Part shown: positions 34,262 through 43,269 of the stretch, piece by piece
Position numbering within the stretch: the stretch's first letter is position 1
Layout of the letters: each line of letters begins with the position of its first letter
NCBI GenBank assembly: GCA_944320195.1
Contig: CALUGP010000003.1
Coordinates: 62,001-126,000 of the forward strand
DNA: 64,000 nt
From: an uncultured Prevotella sp.
GTDB taxonomy: Bacteria > Bacteroidota > Bacteroidia > Bacteroidales > Bacteroidaceae
Direction: 5' to 3'
Notes under the pieces: generated by a model
Seen by the model: only the letters and a program-made list of their open reading frames with translations
What the model was told of the DNA's origin: nothing
Databases searched by the model: none
Program-made: the position numbers and the translations under genes

Positions 34262-35221
34262 ATGAAACATACACGCAATATATTTGTCGCGCTTATCGCC
34301 TGCTTAGCCACGATGAACGCCGGTGCCGCAGAGAAGGAAGAATACCTGCCTTACGGCAACATGAACAGCTGGACGATACGGAAGATACACGAGTCGGCCG
34401 TGATAGGGGGCGACACGAAGACGCTCTACGAGGTGGGGCCCAACCGCACGATTGAGGGCAACAAGCCTTACGTCAACGGCGGAGGCTCGCCCTGGGGCAC
34501 GTCAAACGTCATGGCGAAAGTGATGGGCGTGGTAAAGACCAACAACTCGGTCTACCGCGACAAGCACGGCAGCGGTTACTGCGCCAAGCTCGAGACGCAC
34601 ATCGAGAAGGTGCGCGTGCTGGGACTGATGAACATGAAGGTGCTTGCCGCCGGCTCCCTGTTTCTCGGCGACATGAAGGAACCCATCACGGGGACGAAGG
34701 ACGGCCCCAAGGCCATGAACAACGGCATACGCTTCACCAAGCGGCCCAAGGCCCTTAGGTTCGACTACATGTTCAAGGCCGCCGGCACGGCCAACAGGAT
34801 AAGGCAAAACGGATTCAGCAAAGGCAAGACCGTGGCCGGCAAGGACTACGCCGTCGTGGTGCTTTATCTGCAGAAGCGCGCAGAGGACGCCAAGGGCAAC
34901 ATCACAGCCAAGCGCGTGGGCACCATGGTGGTAAGATACGGCAAGAGCACCGGCGGATGGGTTGACGGCGCCACCTACGAGATACTCTACGGCGACATCC
35001 GCAACAATCCGCACTACGACGCCTCGACCATGGGGCTGCGCACGACGGACTACGCACGCAACAGCAAAGGCAAGAGTGTGCCGGTAAAGGAGACCGGATG
35101 GGCCTCGGCACACGACACGCCCACGCACCTCATGCTGCAGTTCTCGTCGAGCCACGGAGGGGCTTACATTGGCTCGCCGGGCAACACCCTATGGGTTGAC
35201 AACGTGCGCCTGGTTTACTGA
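34262..35221 (+). CDS. PCMD-domain exported protein
   Basis: This 319-residue protein begins with a signal peptide (MKHTRNIFVALIACLATMNAGAA). The body is beta-rich, with NGIRFTKRPKALRFDYMFKAAG and the terminal GSPGNTLWVDNVRLVY, matching the putative carbohydrate metabolism (PCMD) domain, a jelly-roll fold common in Bacteroidetes and probably sugar binding. The reaction, if any, is unknown. I start it at 34262; the 71-residue extension to 34049 contains the promoter. The outer-membrane barrel gene begins 20 bp after the stop. Confidence 0.82.
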   Translation: MKHTRNIFVALIACLATMNAGAAEKEEYLPYGNMNSWTIRKIHESAVIGGDTKTLYEVGPNRTIEGNKPYVNGGGSPWGTSNVMAKVMGVVKTNNSVYRDKHGSGYCAKLETHIEKVRVLGLMNMKVLAAGSLFLGDMKEPITGTKDGPKAMNNGIRFTKRPKALRFDYMFKAAGTANRIRQNGFSKGKTVAGKDYAVVVLYLQKRAEDAKGNITAKRVGTMVVRYGKSTGGWVDGATYEILYGDIRNNPHYDASTMGLRTTDYARNSKGKSVPVKETGWASAHDTPTHLMLQFSSSHGGAYIGSPGNTLWVDNVRLVY

Positions 35222-35241
35222 CAGACATAAAACAACATACA

Positions 35242-36426
35242 ATGACAAGACTGCTACTCGCCGCCTTACTGATGCTTTGCACCGCCAAGGCAGGAGCTGT
35301 CGCGCCCGTCGACGAACTGCAAGACACGACAACCATACGTACCGAGCAACAGCCGGACACCGTGAAGAAGAAAAAAGGACTGATAAACTGGGTGCTCGAC
35401 TATCTGAACAACACCAACAAGAACAAGAACCACAAGAAGTTCGACTTCAGCGTGCTGCCCGGTCCGCACTTCAGCTCTGACACGGGGCTTGGCCTCGGCA
35501 TCATAGGCATGGGCCTTTACCGCCAAGACCGGCGCGACACCATCTCGCAGCCGTCCAACGTCTCGATATTCGGCGACATAACAACCAAGAGCTCATACAC
35601 CGTCGGCATATTCGGCACACACGTGTTCCCGTATGACAAGGGACGCATAGACTACGAGATAGCGGCCAACTACTTCAAGGAGAAATTCTGGGGAATAGGC
35701 TACGAGATGGGCAACAACGACGCCAACGAAGGCCTGATGAAGAGGTGGAAAATCGGCGCGAAGGCCAACTTCCTGTGGGAAGTGGCGCGCAATGTGTTCA
35801 TCGGCCCGTCGCTCACTTACGACTTCGCCGACATCCTCGAGATAGACCGTCCCGAGCTGCTGGGCGGACAAGACAGGCACGTGTGGAACATCGGCGTGGG
35901 CTTCTCGCTGGCATACGACTCGCGCGACATCATGACACGCCCCACGCGCGGAGTCTACCTGAACGTCACTCAGCTGTTCCGTCCCAAGTTCCTGGGCAGC
36001 GGCTACGCATACGCTACTACCGACTTCCGCTTCAACACATACGCCCGGCTGTGGGAAGGGGCCGTCATCGGCGGCGACCTTCGCGGCACGCTGAACTTCG
36101 GCAACCCGTCTTGGGCCACCATGTCGCTGCTGGGCAATTCGTCGACAATGCGCGGATATTACAAGGGAAGATACCGCGACAAGCACATATTGCAGACCCA
36201 GGTGGAGCTGCGACAGCACATATGGCACCGCAACGGAGTCGTAATCTGGGGCGGACTTGGCACCGTCTTCCACAAGTTCAGCGCCATACACGCCGAACGC
36301 CTGCTGCCAAACTGGGGCATAGGATACCGCTGGGAGTTCAAGAAAAACGGCAACGTGCGCCTTGACTACGGCTTCGGCAAGCGCGGAATGCAGGGCTTCG
36401 TGTTCAACATCAACGAGGCCTTCTAA
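35242..36426 (+). CDS. BamA/TamA-related outer-membrane beta-barrel protein
   Basis: This 394-residue protein starts with a signal peptide (MTRLLLAALLMLCTAKAGAVA). After a charged linker (residues about 25-65) it is made of amphipathic strands with alternating aromatic residues. SDTGLGLGIIGMGLYR, SLAYDSRDIMTRPTRGVYLNV and the C-terminal FGKRGMQGFVFNINEAF, ending in phenylalanine, match the bacterial surface antigen (Omp85-type) barrel. No POTRA domain is visible, so it is a barrel-only member. The neighbours suggest an envelope role, but it is not a BamA replacement. Confidence 0.85.
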   Translation: MTRLLLAALLMLCTAKAGAVAPVDELQDTTTIRTEQQPDTVKKKKGLINWVLDYLNNTNKNKNHKKFDFSVLPGPHFSSDTGLGLGIIGMGLYRQDRRDTISQPSNVSIFGDITTKSSYTVGIFGTHVFPYDKGRIDYEIAANYFKEKFWGIGYEMGNNDANEGLMKRWKIGAKANFLWEVARNVFIGPSLTYDFADILEIDRPELLGGQDRHVWNIGVGFSLAYDSRDIMTRPTRGVYLNVTQLFRPKFLGSGYAYATTDFRFNTYARLWEGAVIGGDLRGTLNFGNPSWATMSLLGNSSTMRGYYKGRYRDKHILQTQVELRQHIWHRNGVVIWGGLGTVFHKFSAIHAERLLPNWGIGYRWEFKKNGNVRLDYGFGKRGMQGFVFNINEAF

Positions 36427-36476
36427 GCCAGTCCCTGTCCTCCCTGTTCTCCCAGACTTCCCAATATCAGCTTGAA

Positions 36477-38177
36477 ATGAAAGCAATAAAGACAATACTA
36501 CGCGGCTGCGCCTCTGCGCGCAGCCTCTTTTTTATCACCATCGTGGTGCTGGCGCTGCCCAACGTGGCGCTCTGCATCACCGAGCGCATGGGCGTGATGG
36601 GCAACGTGGCCAACCTTTTGCTGCCCGTGGCAACCGTCTGGCTGCTGATGACTCTCGGCCGGTGTCCGGGCAAGATGGTGTGGGCGCTGTTCCTGCTGGT
36701 GTTCTTCGCCGCCTTCCAGCTGGTGCTGCTTTATCTTTTCGGACACTCCATCATAGCCGTGGACATGTTCCTCAATCTGGTGACAACCAACCCGGGCGAG
36801 GCTTTCGAACTGCTTGACAACCTCATTCCGGCCGTCTTCGGCGTGGTGATAGTCTACGTGCCGGTGCTCGTTATAGCCGTAGTTTCCATACGCAGGAAAG
36901 ACCGCCTGGAGCGCGGTTTCATACTAAGGCAGCGGCGGTATGCCGCCATCGCGTTCGCCGCAGGCCTCGTTTCCATGGGCGCGGCGTATGCAACCGACCG
37001 CGACTATCGCGCCGAGCTGAACCTGTATCCCGTCAACGTGTTCTACAACCTGGGGCTTGCCGTTGAGCGCACGGCCGACACCAACGCCTACGCCGAGACT
37101 TCAGCCCACTTCCGCTTCAACGCCAAGGCCACCCATGCGGCGGCTGACCGCGAGGTATATGTGCTCGTGATAGGCGAAACTGCGCGTGCGTGCAGCTTCG
37201 GCCTGTACGGCTACGGCCGCGAGACAACGCCGTTGTTGCAGAAAGAACAGGGGCTGGTGGCTTTCCCGAAGGCCGTCACCCAGTCTAACACCACGCACAA
37301 GAGCGTGCCCATGCTGCTCTCGGCCGTATCGGCAAGCGACTTTGACGACATATACACTCAGAAGGGAATAATCACCGCGTTCAAGGAAGCCGGCTTTCAT
37401 ACGGCGTTCATCTCCAACCAGAGACCTAACCGTTCGTTCATCGACTTTTTCGGCGAAGAGGCCGACGAGTGGACTTTCATAAAGGAGCGCGACCCCGAGG
37501 CGGTGGCCTTGGGCGACGAAGCCATGCTGCCCGAGGTGGCCGGGATTCTGGCCGAGGGGCGGCGAAAGGAGTTCATCGTGCTCCACATGTACGGTTCCCA
37601 CTTCAACTACCGCGAGCGTTATCCGCGCCGGGCGGCCTTCTTCAGGCCCGACGACGCTACTGAGGCTAAGCCAAAGAACAGGGCGCAGCTGGTCAACGCG
37701 TATGACAACACGATACGCTTCACGGACCGCTTCCTCACAGAACTGACGGCCATGCTCGGCAAGACGGGGGCGCAGTCGGCTCTTCTGTACACGTCAGACC
37801 ACGGCGAAAACATCTTCGACGACAGCCGCCGGCTCTTCCTCCACGCCTCGCCCGTGCCGTCATACTATGAGCTTCACGTGCCGCTCATGGTGTGGATGTC
37901 GCCCGCTTACCGCAAGGCATACGCCCCGGTTGAGGCCGCGCTGAGGGCCAACAGCCAGAAGCGTGTGGCCACGAGCGAGTCGGTGTTCCACACGACGCTG
38001 GCCATCGCTGGCATCGATACTCCTTTGCGCCGCGACAGCCTGTCGCTGGCTGGCACGCGGTTCGCCGTCACCCCGTGCATATATCTTGACGACCACAACC
38101 GCGCTGTGCCCGTGAAAAAGCTGCTGAGGAGCGAAAAAGACTTCGAGATGTTCGAAAAAATGGGGATAGGACTGTAA
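36477..38177 (+). CDS. Phosphoethanolamine transferase (EptA/CptA-like)
   Basis: This is a 566-residue inner-membrane enzyme of the alkaline phosphatase superfamily. About five membrane helices fill residues 15-185. The periplasmic domain carries the catalytic threonine (near 235) in VIGETARACSFGLYGY, the metal-binding YTSDHGEN near 440 and the HASPVPSYYE region that follows. Such enzymes add phosphoethanolamine to lipid A or core and reduce sensitivity to cationic peptides. It is the last gene of a three-gene run after the PCMD and barrel genes. Confidence 0.9.
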   Translation: MKAIKTILRGCASARSLFFITIVVLALPNVALCITERMGVMGNVANLLLPVATVWLLMTLGRCPGKMVWALFLLVFFAAFQLVLLYLFGHSIIAVDMFLNLVTTNPGEAFELLDNLIPAVFGVVIVYVPVLVIAVVSIRRKDRLERGFILRQRRYAAIAFAAGLVSMGAAYATDRDYRAELNLYPVNVFYNLGLAVERTADTNAYAETSAHFRFNAKATHAAADREVYVLVIGETARACSFGLYGYGRETTPLLQKEQGLVAFPKAVTQSNTTHKSVPMLLSAVSASDFDDIYTQKGIITAFKEAGFHTAFISNQRPNRSFIDFFGEEADEWTFIKERDPEAVALGDEAMLPEVAGILAEGRRKEFIVLHMYGSHFNYRERYPRRAAFFRPDDATEAKPKNRAQLVNAYDNTIRFTDRFLTELTAMLGKTGAQSALLYTSDHGENIFDDSRRLFLHASPVPSYYELHVPLMVWMSPAYRKAYAPVEAALRANSQKRVATSESVFHTTLAIAGIDTPLRRDSLSLAGTRFAVTPCIYLDDHNRAVPVKKLLRSEKDFEMFEKMGIGL

Positions 38178-38183
38178 CCCGAC

Positions 38184-38384
38184 ACCCAACTGACACCCAC
38201 CCCAACCCTCACGAAGGGAGGGAGCCTGGAATGCTTTTGAGGGTGATATAAACTATTTTCAATTCATATCTTAAAATGAAAAATCCGTCAAAACACTGCG
38301 TTTTGACGGATTTTTCATACTTATCCCAACGATGGTAATCAGGCTCCCTCCCTTCGGGAGGGTTGGGGTGGGTGTCAGTTGGGT
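38184..38384. repeat. Paired CTCCCTCCC/GGGTGGGTGT element G5 with inner hairpin
   Basis: The outer arms 38184-38228 and 38340-38384 extend to CAACTGACACCCACC and complement. An inner perfect 17-bp hairpin lies at 38278-38294 with 38300-38316. Its sequence differs from that of G4 but both strands changed together. It lies between the transferase and ferritin genes, which converge. Confidence 0.82.
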
Positions 38385-38393
38385 ATGCCTTCC

Positions 38394-38918
38394 CTATTCT
38401 GCACTGCTGCTCAGAGGGCTTGCCTGCGTGTATGTGCGCGCCCCAAGCTCCTTGTCGAGCATGTAGATGCCGTAGCCGTTGTCCTTGATCATCTTGATGT
38501 TGTCAATGATGGTCTTGGCGTTTTCCTCCTCTTCCACCTGCTCGTCGATAAACCACTTCAGCATGCTCTGCGTCGCGAAGTCGTTGTGCTCGTGGGTGAG
38601 GGCGTACAGGTTGTTGATGAGTTCGGTCACTTTCTGCTCGTGTTTCAGCGTACTCTTGAACACGTCCAGGATGCCGTCCCACTCCGTCGGCACCTCGTCA
38701 ATCTTCTTAAGGGTGACGCGTCCGTCGCGCGAGTTCACGTAGTTGAACAGTATCTTGGCGTGGTCCTGCTCCTCCTGGAACTGCACTTCAAACCAGCTGG
38801 CCATGCCCGGCTGGCCTATGGAATGGCAGTAGGCGGCCATTGAAAGATACAGGTAGGCCGACCACATCTCGGCGTTGATTTGCTCGTTGAGAGCCTCTTC
38901 AATCTTCTTGTTTAACAT
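38394..38918 (-). CDS. ftn: Ferritin
   Basis: This is a 174-residue four-helix iron-storage protein. Ferroxidase residues can be seen in NEQINAEMWSAYLYLSM (Glu17), FQEEQDHAKIL (Glu50, His53), KHEQKVTELIN (Glu94) and DEQVEEEENAKTI (Gln127, Glu130 region). It forms the 24-mer that stores iron and limits oxidative damage. The ATG at 38918 gives the standard N-terminus; the frame extends to 39029. A minus-strand TAATTTTG at 39027-39034 is the likely promoter, giving a leader of about 100 nt. Confidence 0.94.
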   Translation of the reverse strand: MLNKKIEEALNEQINAEMWSAYLYLSMAAYCHSIGQPGMASWFEVQFQEEQDHAKILFNYVNSRDGRVTLKKIDEVPTEWDGILDVFKSTLKHEQKVTELINNLYALTHEHNDFATQSMLKWFIDEQVEEEENAKTIIDNIKMIKDNGYGIYMLDKELGARTYTQASPLSSSAE

Positions 38919-39026
38919 AATCGTATCGTTTTTAAATGAATAGTCTGCTGACAGAGTACCAAAAAGTGTGCCAAAGCACACTGTGATGCCACTTGTGACA
39001 CATTTGGCAGAGCCTTGCGCCATGTG

Positions 39027-39034
39027 CAAAATTA
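39027..39034 (-). promoter_or_regulatory. -7 promoter element of ferritin
   Basis: The minus strand reads TAATTTTG about 109 nt before the start codon. Confidence 0.45.
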
Positions 39035-39130
39035 CGGAAAAAAGCGATACGCCGCCCCTTTCCGCCCCATAATTATCATTTATTAGCAGTCGCTGTTCCG
39101 TCCTTCTGCGGAACGACTCGTCGCAGCCGC

Positions 39131-39240
39131 GTAACCCATTGAGAATCAGCGGCGTTGCAAAAGGCCGTCTTTTGGCTTGTAAAAGACGGCCTTTCAGCCC
39201 GCGATTGACGGCCTTTTGTGCTGCAAAAGGCCGTCTTTTT
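39131..39240. repeat. 22-bp-period repeat array 8 with palindromic tail
   Basis: The tail GTAAC...GTTGC is at 39131-39158. Units start at 39160, 39182, 39204 and 39226 (R, F, degenerate, R). The end away from the tail runs straight into element M3. Confidence 0.87.
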
Positions 39241-39518
39241 GGTTCATCCGCAAACCTTTTGGATGGACATATGGCTCTCTTAAATGTGACACATTATTTC
39301 ATTTACAAAAACATCCTGCCATAATCCAAGCTGTCGGTAACTGTCATTCCGCGCTCCGACGCGGAATCCAGTAAATGCCGCATATGCTGTTTGATGTATA
39401 GGATGTTCTCTGGATTCCGCGTCGGAGCGCGGAATGACAGTTACCGACAGCCTGGATTAAGGTTGGGTGGTGTTATTAGTAGAACTTATATTTAATCCAA
39501 AAGGTTTGCGGATGAACC
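39241..39518. mobile_element. MITE-like element M3, long form with nested palindrome
   Basis: The 278-bp element has perfect 24-bp terminal inverted repeats (39241-39264 and 39495-39518, beginning GGTTCATCCGCAAACC). Nested inside are 50-bp arms (39322-39371 and 39410-39459, one mismatch) containing GTCATTCCGCGCTCCGACG. No coding capacity. M4 is nearly identical. Confidence 0.85.
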
Positions 39519-39577
39519 CGTCAATCGGATTGAAGCGGCGCATGAGTGTTTGGCTGATGACAGTCCATGCGGCATGC

Positions 39578-39611
39578 GAAAACGGCGTTCCGCTTGGCGG
39601 AACGCCGTTTT
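39578..39611. terminator. Terminator hairpin behind the Na/Pi cotransporter gene
   Basis: A 15-bp perfect stem (AAAACGGCGTTCCGC and complement) with a four-base loop TTGG lies 45 bp after the stop codon of the minus-strand gene. Confidence 0.7.
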
Positions 39612-39655
39612 TCCATGTCTGCCACATGCCTTCGGGGCGTGTGGGGGACAGGGGC

Positions 39656-41350
39656 TTACGCGTCTTTCTGCCTGGTGCCCATGCGCGCCTCGACCACGTT
39701 GATCACGTAGTCGCCCAGCTTCTCGCACTCTGATATTATGTCCATGTACATCGTTCCGATGGCGTAGGTGTACTCGTTGGCGCTCACGTCGTTGATGTTC
39801 TGGCTGCGCAGCTGGTTTCGGTAGTTGTTTATCTCGTTCTCGATGTTGAACGAGCGGTTCACGTCCAGCTTGTCCTTGCGCCCGGCCAGCATGACGTTCA
39901 TCTGGGTTAGGCTGTCGTCAGTAAGCTCGAACATCTGGTGCAGGTGCTCGTACTGGCTGTCGGTGAAGTCTTCCTTCCCCCTTTCCTTGCGGCTCAGCGT
40001 GCGCGCAATGTTGTAGCAGCTGTCGCCGATGCTCTCAATCTCGGATATCTCGCGCAGCATGGCGCGTATCTTCGCCTTGGTCTCGTCGCTGAGGTGCGCG
40101 TTGCTTACGCGGTCGAGGTATTTTGCAATCTCAATCTCCATGTTGTCGCTGATGCCCTCATACTTCTCTATTCGGCTGAACAGTTTGTTGAAGTCGGCGT
40201 CGTTCTTGGTGTTGAGCAGTTCGCGGACGAAGCCGAACATCCTCTGCGTCCGCTCGGCGAAGAGCTGTATCTCCTTCTGCGCCTCGAGCACCGACAGCTC
40301 GGGAGTCTTCATTATCGTGTCGCCGCCGATGTAGCGCAGGCGGAATTCGTCGTCGTTCTCTTTTGCCTTGGGTTTGATCATCCAGCACACGGTTTTCTCT
40401 ATCTGTGGTATCAGCCATATCAGGATGGCGGTATTGCAGACGTTGAACGCCGTGTGGAAGGCGGCCAGCACCACCGACAGGCGTGCCGCGTCGAGCACTT
40501 GCGTGGACGGGTCGTAGCCCACGATGGAGCACACCGTGTTGACGAAAGGATAGAACAGGCACAGCACCCAGAGCACTCCGAACACGTTGAACACCAGGTG
40601 TGCCAGCGCGGCGCGGCGCGCCTGGGTGTTTGCTCCGAGTGCGGCCAGGTTGGCGGTGGCCGTCGTTCCGATGTTCTCTCCCATCACGAGGGCTATTCCG
40701 AGGTATATCGGCAGCACCCCGCTCGAGCACAGCATCATCGTTATTGCCATCAGCGCGGCCGACGACTGGAGGATGCACGTAAGCACGGTGCCTATCAGCA
40801 GGAACACGATTATCGTGGCGTAGCTGCCCGTGTCGAACGAGCTGAAGAAGCTTATCAGGTCCTGGTTGTGGCCAAGATCCATCTCGTTGCCCGTCTGGCT
40901 GAGCAAAGCCAGCGAGAAGAACATGAACGCTATGCCGAAAAGAAAGTCGCCGATGTATTTGTGCCGCCGTGTGTAGATGAGCAGTATTCCGACGATGAAG
41001 GCGGGAAAGACGGCGTTCATGAAGTTGAACGAGAAGCCGAGGCTCATTATCCAGGCCGTTAGCGTGGTGCCGATGTTGGCTCCCATTATGACGGAAATGG
41101 CCTGGGCAAGGGTCAGGAGGCCGGCGTTTACGAACGAGACGGTCATCACCGTGGTGGCCGACGACGACTGCACGGCCGATGTTACGAACATGCCGGTGAA
41201 CATACCGGTGAACCTGTTTTTGGTCATTGTGCCCAAGATGTGGCGCAACTGCGAGCCGGCCATCTTCTGCAAGGCCTCGCTCATCACCTTCATTCCGTAG
41301 ATGAGGAGGGCCAATGACCCGATAATCTTAAAAAAAATCCAAATCGACAT
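39656..41350 (-). CDS. Na/Pi cotransporter family protein with PhoU-like tail
   Basis: This is a 564-residue membrane protein. The first 330 residues hold two Na/Pi cotransporter repeats (GTMTKNRFTGMFTGMFVTSAVQSSSATTVM and TGSYATIIVFLLIGTVLTCILQSSAALMAI regions), each with the QSSSA/QSSAA motif. A PhoU-like helical domain follows from about residue 345. It probably takes up or exports phosphate. It is divergent from the uridine kinase-like gene. Confidence 0.9.
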   Translation of the reverse strand: MSIWIFFKIIGSLALLIYGMKVMSEALQKMAGSQLRHILGTMTKNRFTGMFTGMFVTSAVQSSSATTVMTVSFVNAGLLTLAQAISVIMGANIGTTLTAWIMSLGFSFNFMNAVFPAFIVGILLIYTRRHKYIGDFLFGIAFMFFSLALLSQTGNEMDLGHNQDLISFFSSFDTGSYATIIVFLLIGTVLTCILQSSAALMAITMMLCSSGVLPIYLGIALVMGENIGTTATANLAALGANTQARRAALAHLVFNVFGVLWVLCLFYPFVNTVCSIVGYDPSTQVLDAARLSVVLAAFHTAFNVCNTAILIWLIPQIEKTVCWMIKPKAKENDDEFRLRYIGGDTIMKTPELSVLEAQKEIQLFAERTQRMFGFVRELLNTKNDADFNKLFSRIEKYEGISDNMEIEIAKYLDRVSNAHLSDETKAKIRAMLREISEIESIGDSCYNIARTLSRKERGKEDFTDSQYEHLHQMFELTDDSLTQMNVMLAGRKDKLDVNRSFNIENEINNYRNQLRSQNINDVSANEYTYAIGTMYMDIISECEKLGDYVINVVEARMGTRQKDA

Positions 41351-41400
41351 ATTTTAAATTAATTTGTTGTCGAACGTTGTGCGGTGTCGGGAAAACGGAG

Positions 41401-41408
41401 TATCTTTA
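41401..41408 (+). promoter_or_regulatory. -7 promoter element of the uridine kinase-like gene
   Basis: TATCTTTA is a near match, 29 nt before the ATG at 41438. Confidence 0.45.
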
Positions 41409-41437
41409 CCAACGTTTAACCTAAAAGCACGTGAAAG

Positions 41438-43099
41438 ATGAAACAAATGATACAAATACGTTGCAAAAATAATAAAAAAACGCTAAACGTCCCAATTGGA
41501 AGCACTCTTTCTGAGGTTTTCCGTGAATTAAATTTAAAGATGGACTATGGTCCCATCAGTGTGAAGGTTAACAACAAGGTGGAGGGCCTTCATTACCGTC
41601 TTTACCACAACAAGGATCTTGAGTATCTTGACATCACGTCGCCGTCGGGCGCCCGCGCTTATACGCGGACGCTCTTTTTCGTGCTCTGCAAGGCCGTGCA
41701 CGACCTGTGGCCGGGAGCCGACGTGGTGATAGACATTCCCGTCTCGAACGGCTATTACTGCAACATCGACATAGGGCGGCCTGTCAACCAGTTTGACGCC
41801 GAGGCCGTGCGTGGGCGCATGAGGCGGATTATTGACGCGGCAATGCCCATCCGCCGGCATGAAAGCACCACCGAGGAGGTGATCAGCATGTTCTCGAAGG
41901 CCGGACTGGAGTCGAAGGTGAAGCTGCTCAAAAGCGTGGGCCGGCTTTACACTACGTATTATGAGATAGACGGATACAAGGACTATTATTACGGCACTTT
42001 GCTTACGAACACGCGCCAGTTGTATCTTTTCGGACTTGAAAAGTATTATGACGGCCTGCTGTTGCGCATTCCGTCGCGCGACGATCCGTCGCGTCTGGGC
42101 GACCTGGTGAGGCAGGACAAGATGTTCGACATCTTCAAGGAACACCACCGCTGGCAGCATATCCTCGGCATGTCTACCGTGGGCGACTTCAACGAGGCTG
42201 TGATGCAGGGACGTTCCACCGACCTTATCAATGTGTCTGAGGCGCTGCAGGAGAAGAAGATATCACAGATTGCCGACATGATTTCGACGCGGCGCGGCGT
42301 GCGCATGGTGCTCATCTCGGGTCCGTCGTCAAGCGGAAAGACAACCTTCTGCAAGCGTCTTTCCATACAGTTGCTCACGTGCGGAGTGAAGCCCGTGCCC
42401 GTCTCGCTCGACGATTACTTCGTGGACCGCGAGCTTACGCCCAAGGACGGGCGCGGCGAATATGACTATGAGAGCCTCTATGCACTTAACCTTCCGCTTC
42501 TGAACAGCCAGCTCAGCGCCCTGTTCAGGGGCGACGAGGTGGAGCTGCCGCGCTATAACTTCCAGACAGGGCGCAGCGAGAAGAGCGGACGCAGGCTGAA
42601 ACTGGCCGACGACGAGATGCTGGTGGTGGAGGGAATACACGCTCTCAACCCCGAGCTTACGGCACAGATTCCGGAAGAACAGAAGTTCCGCGTCTATGCG
42701 TCGGCGCTCACCACCATCCTGCTTGACACCCACAACTACATCCCTACGACCGACAACCGCCTGCTGCGCCGCATCATACGAGACTACAAGTACCGCGGAG
42801 TGAGCGCGCAGGAGACCATCAAGCGTTGGCCCAGCGTGCGCGCAGGGGAGAACAAGTGGATATTCCCTTACCAGGAGAATGCCGACGCGATGTTCAACAC
42901 GGCGCTGCTCTTCGAGCTTGCCGTCATAAAAAGCCAGGCCGAGCCGCTGCTCGAACTTGTGCCCGAGAACGCCGAGGAGCATGCCGAGGCGTATCGCCTG
43001 CTGAAGTTCCTGAAGTACATCGCCCCGATACCCAACCGCCAGCTGCCGCCCACGTCGCTGCTGCGCGAGTTCCTTGGGGGCAGCTCCTTCAAGTACTGA
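41438..43099 (+). CDS. Uridine kinase-like nucleoside kinase with N-terminal TGS and ThrRS-like domains
   Basis: This is a 553-residue fusion. Residues 1-65 resemble a TGS domain (MIQIRCKNNKKTLNVPIGST). Residues about 65-250 resemble the second additional domain of threonyl-tRNA synthetase (VVIDIPVSNGYYCNID, YYEIDGYKDYYYGTLL). From about 285 comes a phosphoribulokinase/uridine kinase domain with the P-loop GPSSSGKTT at 295-303 and the DDYFVDRELTPKDGRGEYDYES motif. Similar fusions are known in Bacteroidetes, Thermotoga and Clostridia as putative nucleoside kinases; the substrate is not settled. Confidence 0.88.
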   Translation: MKQMIQIRCKNNKKTLNVPIGSTLSEVFRELNLKMDYGPISVKVNNKVEGLHYRLYHNKDLEYLDITSPSGARAYTRTLFFVLCKAVHDLWPGADVVIDIPVSNGYYCNIDIGRPVNQFDAEAVRGRMRRIIDAAMPIRRHESTTEEVISMFSKAGLESKVKLLKSVGRLYTTYYEIDGYKDYYYGTLLTNTRQLYLFGLEKYYDGLLLRIPSRDDPSRLGDLVRQDKMFDIFKEHHRWQHILGMSTVGDFNEAVMQGRSTDLINVSEALQEKKISQIADMISTRRGVRMVLISGPSSSGKTTFCKRLSIQLLTCGVKPVPVSLDDYFVDRELTPKDGRGEYDYESLYALNLPLLNSQLSALFRGDEVELPRYNFQTGRSEKSGRRLKLADDEMLVVEGIHALNPELTAQIPEEQKFRVYASALTTILLDTHNYIPTTDNRLLRRIIRDYKYRGVSAQETIKRWPSVRAGENKWIFPYQENADAMFNTALLFELAVIKSQAEPLLELVPENAEEHAEAYRLLKFLKYIAPIPNRQLPPTSLLREFLGGSSFKY

Positions 43100-43118
43100 G
43101 CACACCGGTTGCTTTCCG

Positions 43119-43235
43119 ATTGACGGTCTTTTGCACTGCAAAAGGCCGTCAATGGCACGCTAAAAGGCCGTCTTTCGCACGATGAAAGACGGCCTTTTGC
43201 AAATCGTTGGATGTCAATGTGTTACGCAGCCAAGC
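43119..43235. repeat. 22-bp-period repeat array 9 with palindromic tail
   Basis: Units start at 43119, 43141, 43163 and 43185. The 27-bp tail GCAAA...GTTAC is at 43199-43225. It fills the gap between two convergent genes. Confidence 0.85.
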
Positions 43236-43269
43236 CTTGGCCGCTCTTTTGGCGGCGGTAACCTATGGT

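Larger units (their letters stand above)
38919..39655. other. Intergenic region upstream of ferritin
   Basis: No gene is seen in these 737 bp. It holds the ferritin promoter (39027-39034), a 22-bp array with tail, MITE-like element M3 and a GGAACGGCG-type hairpin close to the Na/Pi gene stop (AAAACGGCGTTCCGC with GCGGAACGCCGTTTT, 39578-39592 and 39597-39611), which is probably that gene's terminator. Confidence 0.7.

Noticed and set aside
39938-41062. 374-residue open frame opposite the Na/Pi cotransporter
   Set aside because: A shadow frame rich in His, Arg and Gln; the minus strand encodes the recognisable transporter.
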